Of a stretch of DNA of 34,815 nt, positions 15,762 to 22,906 are shown piece by piece. Location: positions 1-34,815 of the forward strand of contig DASTVV010000058.1 in the NCBI GenBank assembly GCA_035758925.1, written 5' to 3'. The position numbers and the translations under genes are program-made. Below the pieces are notes generated by a model. It worked only from the letters and a program-made list of their open reading frames with translations. It was not told where the DNA came from and did not search any database. This stretch comes from DASPMP01 sp035758925 (GTDB lineage Bacteria; Gemmatimonadota; Gemmatimonadetes; Gemmatimonadales; Gemmatimonadaceae). Every line of letters starts with the position of its first letter. Positions within the stretch are counted from its first letter, which is position 1.

Positions 15762-16181
15762 CTACTCTCCGCGCTGCGACGAGATAACCAGGCGAAAGCC
15801 GTCCGGATCCCGCAGCCGGAAGACGCGCGCGCCCCAGGCGTCCGCGGGCTCAGAGTCCAGCGTGGCGCCGGCTCGCTTCGCATGTGCCGCGATCGCGTCG
15901 ATGTCCTGCGTCGTCGTCAGCTGCAGGGAGAAGCCCTCGCCCTTGAGGCGGTCGACGCCCTTGGCGCCGTTGTCCTGTGTGAGCAGGAGGCGGATGGTTC
16001 CGGCGCGCATCGCCACGGCGAACACCTTGCCTTCGCGCTCGTACTCGCGATCGACGGTGAAGCCGAGCACGTCGCGATACCAGTCGCGGCTGCGATGCAC
16101 GTCGCCGGCCGTCAACGACGCCTCGAGGCTGCGCGCGTTCAGCGGGGGATGCGTGGGAATATCGAGGACGTTGTCGGGCAT
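15762..16181 (-). CDS. VOC family (glyoxalase/bleomycin-resistance-like) protein
   Basis: The protein has 139 residues, one VOC domain of two beta-alpha-beta-beta-beta modules. It contains SLEASLTAGDVHRSRDWYRD followed by VLGFTVDREYEREG, then IRLLLTQDN and a final ADAWGARVFRLRDPDGFRL with the usual glutamate-free end VISSQRGE. The group includes glyoxalases, dioxygenases and antibiotic-binding proteins; the reaction here is not predictable. It is monocistronic or paired with the lipoprotein downstream (45-base gap). A palindrome, ACACGT-G-ACGTGT, lies about 60 bases before its start. Confidence 0.9.
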   Translation of the reverse strand: MPDNVLDIPTHPPLNARSLEASLTAGDVHRSRDWYRDVLGFTVDREYEREGKVFAVAMRAGTIRLLLTQDNGAKGVDRLKGEGFSLQLTTTQDIDAIAAHAKRAGATLDSEPADAWGARVFRLRDPDGFRLVISSQRGE

Positions 16182-16239
16182 GTGGCACCTGCCTGGCTGC
16201 TCGTCGTGTCCGCCGTCGGGTCATTCAACCAGACGACGG

Positions 16240-16252
16240 ACACGTGACGTGT
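16240..16252. promoter_or_regulatory. Palindrome upstream of the VOC gene
   Basis: ACACGT-G-ACGTGT is a perfect inverted repeat of six-base arms around one base. Its position 59 bases upstream of the VOC start suggests an operator, but it occurs once and no regulator is adjacent. Confidence 0.25.
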
Positions 16253-16333
16253 GGGAGCAACCTACTGCAGGACCCTCCGTACATCACTCCTGCCGCAAAG
16301 CCTGGACCGGATCCGCCGCCGCGAGGCCGGAGG

Positions 16334-16580
16334 CGGAGCACACGGATACGACAACTGCTTCTCGCGGACGAGACGGGATGGAACGGAGCACACGGATACT
16401 GCGCGGACATCAGCTTCGCAAAAGGAACTGCACTCGCGAATGACGCCAAACAACGCGAATGAACGCGAAACAAACAACAAATTGTTGTTTGCTCCCGAGG
16501 TGAGGCTCTCTTGCCAGGAACCCATCAAGAAGTAGTTGAAGTATCAGTGTAATCCGTCGCATCCAGTCTCATCCGTGATA
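16334..16580. repeat. Dispersed low-complexity repeat (CGGAGCACACGGATAC / ATCCGTGAT type)
   Basis: The 489-base gap before the sugar importer holds two exact copies of CGGAGCACACGGATAC (16334-16349 and 16384-16399), then CGCGAATGA and CGCGAATGAACGCGAAAC words. On the right are complementary-type words (ATCAGTGTAATCCGT, CTCATCCGTGAT, about 16543-16580). This is an imperfect inverted arrangement of short units resembling intergenic repeat families of other environmental bacteria. I see no gene in 16182-16670. Confidence 0.6.
16471..16491. promoter_or_regulatory. AT-rich perfect palindrome upstream of the sugar operon
   Basis: CAAACAACAA and TTGTTGTTTG are perfect complementary arms of ten bases around one A. 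It is strikingly AT-rich for this genome and lies 180 bases before the binding-protein gene. It may be an operator for the importer operon or simply the tip of the repeat region. Confidence 0.3.
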
Positions 16581-16636
16581 GGCTGTTGTTGTCCGCGTCT
16601 TTCGCGATGGCTGTTCTGGCCCGCGAGATCGTTCGC

Positions 16637-16664
16637 TTGACTCATCGGTGGGGTCAGGTAGACT
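16637..16664 (+). promoter_or_regulatory. Sigma-70-like promoter of the sugar importer operon
   Basis: TTGACT (16637-16642) and TAGACT (16659-16664) are 16 bases apart. The -10 ends six bases before the ATG at 16671, so the mRNA should start at or beside the initiation codon; no ribosome site is present. The arrangement matches that before the permease at 5890. Confidence 0.5.
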
Positions 16665-16670
16665 CGTCGC

Positions 16671-17696
16671 ATGCCGCACGCCCATCCACGCGCCGCTGCC
16701 GTGGTCTCCCTCGCGATCGTTGCTCTCGCGATCGTCGCCCTTTCGGGCGCTTGCTCCGCGCAGCAGCAGCCAATCTTCGGACTCATCACGAAGACCGAAA
16801 CCAACCCCTTCTTCGTCAAGATGAAGGAAGGCGCGCAGGAAGCCGCCGCGCGCAACGGCGTCAAGCTGCTCACCGGGGCTGGCAAGAACGATGGCGACAA
16901 CGCCAGCCAGGTGACGGCGATGGAGAACATGGTCACGGCTGGTGCCAAAGTGATCCTCGTGACCGTGAACGACGCGCGGGCCATCGTCCCTGCGATCCGC
17001 AAGGCGCGCGCGAAGGGGGTGGTCGTCATCGCGCTGGACAGTCCCGCCGACCCGGTGAGCGCCACCGATGCGCTCTTCGCGACTGACAACTACCTGGCCG
17101 GAACGCTCATCGGCAGATACGCGCGCGCCGCGCTGGGCAACAAGCCTGCGCGCATCGCCACGCTGGACCTCTTTCCCGGTACCCCCGTGGGATCACAGCG
17201 CCACAACGGCTTCCTCAACGGATTCGGACTCGCGGATCCGGGACGCGCCAGCAATCAGTTGGGTGCTCCGCCCGAAGTCGTCTGCAGCGGCGACACGTAC
17301 GGCAACCAGGCGCGCGGCCAGACCGTGATGGAGAACTGCCTCCAGAAGAATCCCGACATCAACGTCGTCTACACAGTGAATGAGCCGAGCGCCGCTGGCG
17401 CACACACGGCGCTGCGGGCCGCGGGAAAGGATCGCGACGTCATCGTGGTGTCCGTGGACGGCGGATGCCAGGGCATTCGCGACGTGCAGGCTGGCGCGAT
17501 CGCCGCAACAGCCCAGCAGTATCCGCTCAAGATGGCGGCCTTGGGTGTCGATGCCGGCGTCGCGTACCTCAAGACCGGCACGAAGCCCACCGGCTACACC
17601 GACACCGGGGTCTCGCTCATCGCTGCGAGGCCCATGGCCGGTGTCGAAAGCAAGGATGTGAAGACCGGCCTGGAGCTGTGCTTCGGGAAGAAGTAG
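16671..17696 (+). CDS. frcB: Fructose-type sugar ABC importer, substrate-binding protein
   Basis: The protein has 341 residues. An N-terminal export signal with a possible lipobox (IVALSGAC) precedes a type I periplasmic binding fold of the ribose/fructose group. Motifs are LITKTETNPFFVKMKEGAQE, AMENMVTAGAKVILVTVND, VIALDSPADPVSATDALFAT, DNYLAGTLIGRYA and NVVYTVNEPSAAGAHTALRA. These resemble FrcB of rhizobial fructose importers. It captures the sugar in the periplasm and hands it to the permease encoded 23 bases downstream. The permease, the ATPase and a PfkB kinase follow in one operon. Fructose as ligand is inferred from family likeness and the kinase; ribose or mannose cannot be excluded. 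Confidence 0.93.
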   Translation: MPHAHPRAAAVVSLAIVALAIVALSGACSAQQQPIFGLITKTETNPFFVKMKEGAQEAAARNGVKLLTGAGKNDGDNASQVTAMENMVTAGAKVILVTVNDARAIVPAIRKARAKGVVVIALDSPADPVSATDALFATDNYLAGTLIGRYARAALGNKPARIATLDLFPGTPVGSQRHNGFLNGFGLADPGRASNQLGAPPEVVCSGDTYGNQARGQTVMENCLQKNPDINVVYTVNEPSAAGAHTALRAAGKDRDVIVVSVDGGCQGIRDVQAGAIAATAQQYPLKMAALGVDAGVAYLKTGTKPTGYTDTGVSLIAARPMAGVESKDVKTGLELCFGKK

Positions 17697-17711
17697 ACGG
17701 TCGCCAGCGTA

Positions 17712-17728
17712 CCGGGGCGATGCCCCGG
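17712..17728 (+). promoter_or_regulatory. GC hairpin enclosing the permease start codon
   Basis: CCGGGGC (17712-17718) pairs perfectly with GCCCCGG (17722-17728) around the three-base loop GAT. The permease ATG is 17720-17722 and the only G-rich ribosome site is in the left stem. The structure would hide the initiation region and could also protect the 3' end of the binding-protein mRNA, favouring binding protein over permease. Confidence 0.6.
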
Positions 17729-18670
17729 CTCCTCCGGCTCGCCACTCTCGGACCATTCCTCGCGCTGCTTGGCGCGTCGGCGTTCTTCGCGTTCGAGTCC
17801 GATCGCTTCCTCACCGGCGATAACCTGTCGCTGGTGCTGCAGCAGGTGATGGTCGTAGGCGTGATCGCCATCGGTCAGACGCTCGTGATTCTCACCGCCG
17901 GCGTTGACCTCTCGTGCGGCACGGTCATGGCACTGGGTAACATCGTCATGACGAAGCTCGCGGCCGAACACGGACTGCCTGCGCCGGTGGCGATCGCTGC
18001 CGGCGTCGGCGTGACGACGCTGTTCGGCCTGGTGAACGGACTGCTGGTGAGCCGAGTGAAGCTGCCGCCGTTCATCGTCACGCTCGGTACGCTCAACATC
18101 GCGTTCGCGCTCACGCAGATCTACTCGGCGTCTCAGACCATTGCCGACTTGCCGCCGGGCCTCACCGCGCTCGGTGGGACGTTTGCGCTGGGCGGCTCGG
18201 CGATGATGTACGGCGTGGTCATGATGCTCGCACTGTATGCGCTGGCCGCGTTTGGGCTTCGCGAGACCGCGGCAGGCCGACATGTCTATGCAGTGGGCAA
18301 CGATCCGGAAGCCGCGCGGCTCTCCGGCATTGCAACACACCGCGTGCTGCTCGGTGTCTACGTCCTGGCGGGCGTCACGTATGGCATTGCGGCGCTCCTA
18401 TTCGTGGCGCGGACCGGCGTGGGCGACCCACAGGCCGGCCAGACGGAAAACCTGGACGCCATCACGGCGGTGGTGCTCGGTGGCACGAGCCTGTTCGGTG
18501 GCCGCGGCGCGGTACTCGGCTCGCTCATCGGCGCGCTCATCGTCGGCGTCTTCCGGAATGGACTCACGCTCATCGGGGTATCGTCCATCTATCAAGTGCT
18601 GATCACGGGCATCCTGGTGATTCTCGCGGTGACCGCGGACCAGCTCTCGCGCCGGGGGACACACGCATGA
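17720..18670 (+). CDS. frcC: Fructose-type sugar ABC importer, permease
   Basis: The protein has 316 residues from ATG 17720; longer frames reach back into the binding-protein gene. About eight to nine membrane helices of the BPD-transp-2 (RbsC/FrcC) family are seen: VMVVGVIAIGQTLVILTAGV, then DLSCGTVMALGNIV, PPFIVTLGTLNIAFAL, RHVYAVGNDPEAARLSGI (the ATPase-contacting loop), and AVVLGGTSLFGGRGAVLGSL near the C-terminus. It forms the membrane channel for the sugar captured by the upstream binding protein. Its stop overlaps the ATPase start as ATGA. Its own start lies in a stable hairpin, so its translation is probably lowered. Confidence 0.95.
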   Translation: MPRLLRLATLGPFLALLGASAFFAFESDRFLTGDNLSLVLQQVMVVGVIAIGQTLVILTAGVDLSCGTVMALGNIVMTKLAAEHGLPAPVAIAAGVGVTTLFGLVNGLLVSRVKLPPFIVTLGTLNIAFALTQIYSASQTIADLPPGLTALGGTFALGGSAMMYGVVMMLALYALAAFGLRETAAGRHVYAVGNDPEAARLSGIATHRVLLGVYVLAGVTYGIAALLFVARTGVGDPQAGQTENLDAITAVVLGGTSLFGGRGAVLGSLIGALIVGVFRNGLTLIGVSSIYQVLITGILVILAVTADQLSRRGTHA

Positions 18671-19461
18671 CTGATCCCAACGAGCGCCTCGTCATCCGAG
18701 CGCGTGGCCTGGTGAAGCACTTTGGCCACGTCGTCGCGCTGGGCGGCACCGATTTCGACCTCCGCGCCGGCGAGATCCTCGCCGTCATCGGGGACAATGG
18801 AGCGGGCAAGTCCACCCTGATCAAGGCACTCTCGGGCGCGCTCATCCCCGACGAGGGAGAGATCCTGCTCGATGGCGCGCCGGTGCGATTCAGCAGTCCC
18901 ATCGACGCGCGACGTCAGGGAATCGAGACCGTCTACCAAACCCTCGCCGTCGCCCCGTCCATGACCGTTGCCGAGAACCTGTTCCTCGGACGCGAGCCGC
19001 GGCGCGCGGGCGTGCTGGGCAGCGTGTTTCGGATGATCGACAAGCCGCGCATGTTGCGCGAGAGTGCCGCGCACATGGCATCGCTCAAGATCGACATCGG
19101 CTCGATGACGCAGGCCGTCGAAACCTTGTCGGGCGGTCAGCGCCAGGGGGTCGCGGTGGCGCGCGGCGCGGCCTTTGCGCGCCACGTGGTGATCATGGAC
19201 GAACCCACGGCGGCGCTGGGCGTGAAGGAGAGCGCCATGGTGCTGGATCTCATCCGGCGCGTGCGTGAGCGCGGGCTGCCGGTGGTGCTCATCTCGCACG
19301 ACATGCCACACGTGTTCGAGATCGCGGACCGGATTCACGTCCAGCGCCTGGGCAAGCGCGCGGCCGTGTTGAATCCCAAGAAGGTCAGCATGAGCGAGGC
19401 GGTCGCGGTGATGACCGGTGCGCTGCCGCCCGGCAATCTTTCCGACGATGTCCGCGCCTGA
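18667..19461 (+). CDS. frcA: Fructose-type sugar ABC importer, ATPase
   Basis: The protein has 264 residues with one ABC domain: Walker A GDNGAGKST (42-50), Q-loop Q91 in ETVYQTLA, signature LSGGQRQ (154-160), Walker B VVIMDEPT and H-loop H211. Family-specific stretches such as DNGAGKSTLIKALSGA, GVAVARGAAF, ALGVKES and MPHVFEIADRIHVQRLGKR match FrcA-type ATPases, which have a single domain instead of the two found in RbsA. It energises uptake through the permease. It overlaps the permease gene by four bases and the kinase gene by fourteen, so all are tightly coupled. Confidence 0.96.
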   Translation: MTDPNERLVIRARGLVKHFGHVVALGGTDFDLRAGEILAVIGDNGAGKSTLIKALSGALIPDEGEILLDGAPVRFSSPIDARRQGIETVYQTLAVAPSMTVAENLFLGREPRRAGVLGSVFRMIDKPRMLRESAAHMASLKIDIGSMTQAVETLSGGQRQGVAVARGAAFARHVVIMDEPTAALGVKESAMVLDLIRRVRERGLPVVLISHDMPHVFEIADRIHVQRLGKRAAVLNPKKVSMSEAVAVMTGALPPGNLSDDVRA

Positions 19462-20296
19462 TCGTGAAGTGCTGTGTGTCGGCGAGCTCCTGTGGGACTC
19501 GCTGCCGGCCGGGCTGTTTCTCGGTGGAGCGCCGTTCAATGTGGCGTGTCACCTGCGCGTTGCGGGCATACCTGCGGCCATCGTCAGTCGCGTCGGCTCG
19601 GACAGGCTTGGCGACGAAGCGCGGCGTCGCGCGGAGCGGCTCGGCGTCGCGGTGGATCTCGTCCAGGTGGACAAGAAGCGTCCGACTGGCTTTGTGAGCG
19701 TCACCATCGACGGGTCCGGCAACCCGACGTTCGACATCATGCGCGATGCCGCGTGGGACGCGATCGACATCACCGACGCGCTGCTGGCCCGCGCGGAGTC
19801 GGCCAGCGCCATCGTGTTCGGGACGCTCGCGCAGCGGAGTGATGCCTCGCGGAACACCATCCGACGGCTGTGGAGCGGCACGGCGCTGATGGTCTGCGAC
19901 ATGAACCTGCGGCCGCCGTTCGAAGACCGCGACGTGGTTCGGGCGTCGCTCGAGCGCGCCGACGTCGTGAAGGTCAACCTCACCGAGGTGGAGCGACTGG
20001 CCGGGTGGTTCGACCTCGGACGCACGCCACGCGAATTCGCGCAGTCGCTCTCGCGGGAGTTCTCGTGTCCCACCGTCGTCGTGACGCGCGGCCGCGGCGG
20101 TGCCGGCATGTGGCGCAATAACGGGTGGACCGACCACCCCGGGTTCGAAGTCAAGGTGCGCGACACCATCGGCGCGGGTGACGCGTTCCTCGCAGTACTG
20201 CTCGCGGGTCTGCTCGCGGACACGCGCACCGACGAAATCTTGCGAGCCGCCAACCGCGCCGGGGCGGATGTCGCCAGCCGCGCCGGCGCGATTTAG
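19448..20296 (+). CDS. PfkB family sugar kinase, probable fructokinase
   Basis: The protein has 282 residues from ATG 19448; an earlier in-frame ATG would overlap the ATPase more deeply. It has the ribokinase fold: CVGELLWDSLP at the start, the substrate motif LGGAPFNVACHLRVAG, VCDMNLRPPFED, and the anion-hole and catalytic signature DTIGAGDAFLAVLLAG with D245 as base. These cytoplasmic enzymes phosphorylate a sugar with ATP. Its place as last gene of a fructose-type importer operon supports fructose to fructose-6-phosphate (or 1-phosphate). It converges with a membrane-protein gene only four bases away. Confidence 0.92.
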   Translation: MSAPDREVLCVGELLWDSLPAGLFLGGAPFNVACHLRVAGIPAAIVSRVGSDRLGDEARRRAERLGVAVDLVQVDKKRPTGFVSVTIDGSGNPTFDIMRDAAWDAIDITDALLARAESASAIVFGTLAQRSDASRNTIRRLWSGTALMVCDMNLRPPFEDRDVVRASLERADVVKVNLTEVERLAGWFDLGRTPREFAQSLSREFSCPTVVVTRGRGGAGMWRNNGWTDHPGFEVKVRDTIGAGDAFLAVLLAGLLADTRTDEILRAANRAGADVASRAGAI

Positions 20297-20300
20297 TCGA

Positions 20301-20879
20301 CTACGCCTGTTCGGACACGGCCGGCCGCACGCTCTTCGCCGGTCGTTTCGTGGTCATTCCGGCCACCAGTGCCAACGCGGGCGCCACGAGGAGGACGCCG
20401 AAGGACGCGCCGAGTGTCTCAGGCTTCACGACCATGACGAGCATGATGGCCAGCGCCATGAGATGATTGTAGGTCATCACGCCCCGGATGACGCCGCTGT
20501 TGATCGCCGCGGACTGCGCGTCGTCGATCGGGCCGTCTTTCGCGGCACCCAGGCTCTTGCCCAACGCCATGAGTCGCGGCTTCAGCAGGATGAGCGTGAC
20601 CAGCGGCATCGACAACAGGCCGGCGATACCGGCGCTGACCCAGCCGTGGCGCCATCCCCACCGCAGCGACACCAGGTACGCGCCCGTCGCGAACAGCGCG
20701 AGCGCGATGATGGGCATCACTGGAGCGACACGCGCGATCGTGCCCGCGGCTTCGCGAGCCTGCCCCACGGTCGAGGCACGCCGCAGGCGCGACGTGTTGA
20801 ATTGCAGGATGGTCGCCGCGGACACGGCAGCGACGACCGCCAGGAAATGCAGGTAGAGCGCGATTGGATAGAGGTCCAC
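20301..20879 (-). CDS. Multi-pass membrane protein, DUF2269-like
   Basis: The protein has 192 residues with about five hydrophobic segments: LYLHFLAVVAAVSAATILQF, VAPVMPIIALALFATGAYLV, WVSAGIAGLLSMPLVTLILL, YNHLMALAIMLVMVV and FGVLLVAPALALVAGM. The LYLHFLAV opening and the RWGWRHGWVSAGI loop resemble DUF2269-type inner-membrane proteins, whose role is unknown. The tail TTKRPAKSVRP is basic. It is convergent with the sugar kinase and has no partner on its own strand close by. Confidence 0.85.
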   Translation of the reverse strand: MDLYPIALYLHFLAVVAAVSAATILQFNTSRLRRASTVGQAREAAGTIARVAPVMPIIALALFATGAYLVSLRWGWRHGWVSAGIAGLLSMPLVTLILLKPRLMALGKSLGAAKDGPIDDAQSAAINSGVIRGVMTYNHLMALAIMLVMVVKPETLGASFGVLLVAPALALVAGMTTKRPAKSVRPAVSEQA

Positions 20880-20959
20880 GGCAGCCTCGGCGTGGTGGGG
20901 GGCGGAGAGGGATCTACGCTACCAAAGTTGATGCGCGTGCGCCGCCATCGGAAGCGGTG

Positions 20960-21463
20960 TTACGGCGTCGGCGGCGGTCCCTGGCTGTCGCTCGTGGAAT
21001 GGTGAGTGACCAGCTGCCAGCGTCCCGCGGCGTTCCTCGCGTAGAGCCGCACATATCGGACGGTATAGTCCCTCCAGCGCGGGTCGCCGCCGTCGCGAAC
21101 GACGTGGATCCGGCCGGTGGTCAGCGCCATGTTGCCGTGCACTTCCACTTCCAGCGAGTCCACGTCACGTGCGATGAACCGGCCGGGAGCGTCCGCCGGC
21201 ATGGGGGAGCGAACGTTGGCCATACGCTGCTCGCGCGTCTCGAGCGTGCCGGTGGAATGCTTGAACCGGAAGCTCGGAGCATATGCGCTGTCCAGGAGCG
21301 GCGCGTCGCGTTTGACGAGGGCATTCTCGATTCGACGCTCGAGCGCTGCGATCGTCGCGCTGTCCGCGCGAGCCCCCGACGCGGCTTGCCCAATGGCAGT
21401 TTGCGCACTCGCAGCGCTTGCAACGCATCCGGCAACCAGGAGCACCCAAACGGTTCGATTCAT
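20960..21463 (-). CDS. Exported DUF4440/SnoaL-like protein
   Basis: The protein has 167 residues. The signal peptide is MNRTVWVLLVAGCVASAASAQ, and cleavage after AQ is likely. One NTF2-like domain follows: LERRIENALVKRDAPLLDSA, YAPSFRFKHSTGTLETREQR, DVDSLEVEVHGNMALTTGRI and VRYVRLYARNAAGRWQLVTH. Proteins of this group have no settled function. The ATG overlaps, as ATGA, the end of a remnant of a YdjM-type hydrolase (21460-21642), so it was probably once the second gene of a coupled pair. Confidence 0.9.
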   Translation of the reverse strand: MNRTVWVLLVAGCVASAASAQTAIGQAASGARADSATIAALERRIENALVKRDAPLLDSAYAPSFRFKHSTGTLETREQRMANVRSPMPADAPGRFIARDVDSLEVEVHGNMALTTGRIHVVRDGGDPRWRDYTVRYVRLYARNAAGRWQLVTHHSTSDSQGPPPTP

Positions 21464-21642
21464 GATGCGGACAGTCGCGGTGAACGTCGCATGCCGGCCG
21501 TGGCGATGAGTGCGGCGAACGTCAGTGAATGAGTCAGGCCGCGGTGCCCCAGCATGTGGTCGTACGGGATGCCCATCCAGAAACCGATGGCGTCGAGATC
21601 GGGCAGTGCGGCGCAGGCCGCACCGGCGAACAACGGAGCGAG
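21460..21642 (-). pseudogene. Remnant of a YdjM-type metal-dependent hydrolase (membrane)
   Basis: Between the DUF1810 stop and the DUF4440 start, one minus-strand frame reads LFAGAACAALPDLDAIG, FWMGIPYDHMLGHRGLTHS and LTFAALIATAGMRRSPRL, then stops. The PDLD and HRGLTHS motifs are hallmarks of the YdjM/LexA-regulated hydrolase family (PF04307). Both ends are missing: the N-terminus is replaced by the DUF1810 gene, whose TGA stop is in the same frame, and the protein ends after about 60 codons instead of the usual 170 or more. There is no plausible start codon before the conserved part. It is probably a decayed gene, although expression as a small protein cannot be excluded. Confidence 0.7.
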
Positions 21643-22119
21643 TCAGACCTCACGTCCTCGCGCGGCAGACGACTTCAACATAGTGAGCGTGGCGGCGTCG
21701 GGCACGCCATCGAAAAACTTCACCAGCACTCGGTCGAATATGTCGCCGGGTTTCGACGCGAATGCGAACAGGGTGACGCACGATCGCAACTTGAGGTCGT
21801 CCGGCGAGCCCAGGATGTCGTGCGCCGAGGCTCCGTCGATCGCAACGAGTGCGTCGCAGATCTCACGCAGTCGTGGGCCGAGAGTCGGATGCTCCAGGTA
21901 CGCACGGGCCTCCGCCAGATTCGCGATGCCGTAGCGCTGGGACATCGGGCTGGAACCGAGCCCACGCAGCTGAGGGAATACATACCACATCCAGTGCGAC
22001 TGCTTCCGTCCTGCGCGGATCTCGGCGAGCGCGCGGGCGTAGTTCTGCTGCTGAGCGCTTACGAATCGGTCGAGGTCGAAAGAATCCCGCGGTGTTTCAG
22101 CCGGCTCACCGGGAGTCAC
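21643..22119 (-). CDS. DUF1810 family protein
   Basis: The protein has 158 residues from a GTG at 22119; the frame is open further upstream but that part has no family likeness. DUF1810 features are clear: FDLDRFVSAQQQNYARALAE, KQSHWMWYVFPQLRGLGSS, SQRYGIANLAEARAYLEHP, LGPRLREICDALVAI and DLKLRSCVTLFAF followed by a VLVKFFDGVPDAATL end. The family is cytoplasmic and similar to the YbiA/calpastatin-like group of unknown function. It abuts the hydrolase remnant downstream. Confidence 0.92.
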   Translation of the reverse strand: MTPGEPAETPRDSFDLDRFVSAQQQNYARALAEIRAGRKQSHWMWYVFPQLRGLGSSPMSQRYGIANLAEARAYLEHPTLGPRLREICDALVAIDGASAHDILGSPDDLKLRSCVTLFAFASKPGDIFDRVLVKFFDGVPDAATLTMLKSSAARGREV

Positions 22120-22141
22120 GCGGAGCTCGATGAGAGATCCA

Positions 22142-22325
22142 TCAATCCTGTTCGTTCGGTGGTCGCGGGACGAGCCCCTCCTTCTGCAGCTCCTCGCCGA
22201 TGGCCTGCCCGATGGCCATGCCCCAACCGCTTTCTCGGCGGTCGACCCGACGATGTGGACTGCCCATGGGCCGTGGACGCTCCCGCGGCGAAGAGTAGCG
22301 CGGCGAGAAATGTCGTGGCTTTCAT
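22142..22325 (-). pseudogene. Possible frameshifted small exported protein
   Basis: From ATG 22325 the frame gives a convincing signal peptide, MKATTFLAALLFAAGASTAH followed by GQ, but then turns into Arg/Gly-rich sequence of low quality. In another minus-strand frame the next codons read ESGWGMAIGQAIGEELQKEG then LVPRPPNEQD and stop at 22142, which looks like genuine protein. A single-base change near 22250 would join both into one protein of about 60 residues. It is either a small broken gene or a sequencing error; no homologue is recognised. Confidence 0.35.
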
Positions 22326-22401
22326 GAAGTGTCTGTGGTGGAAGGTCCCAAGGTTGACGAACGTCGGTTGTGGCCGAAACACCATGACGAACCACGGCCA
22401 G

Positions 22402-22875
22402 CTACTTCCAATCCGGCAGCGCCGCCGCCAGCGCCGCCTCCATGCGTCGCACGTGCGAGCCGCGCCAGTACACGCGCCCACAGGACGGACACCGCCGGAC
22501 CGTGCCGGGAAGGTCGCGTGATTTCGGCGGTATCAGCTGCCGCGCGTCGGTGGGTTGCACCACGTCCAGCGACACGTTGCACAGGAGACAGCGCGTCAGG
22601 AACTCCGGCGGCCGCCGGAGATCGAACGCACGCACCACCTGGACCAGCTGTTCGAGTGGCACGGACGACGTCACGGCGAACGACCTTGCTGGACGAAGCT
22701 CCCGCTGCAGGCGGCGGTCGCGTGTGAGCAGGACTCGCCCTTCCGCTGCGGCGCGCGCGACCAGGTCGCTGTCGTGCGAGTCGATCGGTAGCTGCAGCGT
22801 GTCCGCATTGATAGCCCGAAGCCAGCGAGCCAGTCGGCCAAGCATTGCGTCGGCCAGGAAATGCGTCTCTTGCAT
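22402..22875 (-). CDS. Mut7-C (DUF82) PIN-like RNase-fold protein with zinc ribbon
   Basis: The protein has 157 residues. The opening FLADAMLGRLARWLRAINAD is the defining start of Mut7-C domains. D9, D34-D37 (SHDSD) and D53 (LTRDRRL) are candidates for the acidic PIN-like active site. The C-terminal zinc ribbon has pairs C96-C99 (TRCLLCN) and C129-C132 (RRCPSCGRVYWRGSHVRRM). The family is predicted to be a metal-dependent ribonuclease in the cytoplasm; bacterial members are not characterised. It lies 31 bases downstream of a GNAT gene on the same strand. Confidence 0.93.
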   Translation of the reverse strand: MQETHFLADAMLGRLARWLRAINADTLQLPIDSHDSDLVARAAAEGRVLLTRDRRLQRELRPARSFAVTSSVPLEQLVQVVRAFDLRRPPEFLTRCLLCNVSLDVVQPTDARQLIPPKSRDLPGTVRRCPSCGRVYWRGSHVRRMEAALAAALPDWK

Positions 22876-22906
22876 GCGTCGCGCTCGTCAACGCCACACG
22901 AGAAAT

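Noticed and set aside
16240..16252. ACACGT-G-ACGTGT palindrome as a firm operator
   Set aside because: Kept only as a weak candidate: a single copy, no regulator gene beside it and no repeat elsewhere in the window.
16334..16580. Insertion sequence remnant
   Set aside because: No transposase fragment or flanking target duplication; the repeats are short words, not terminal inverted repeats.
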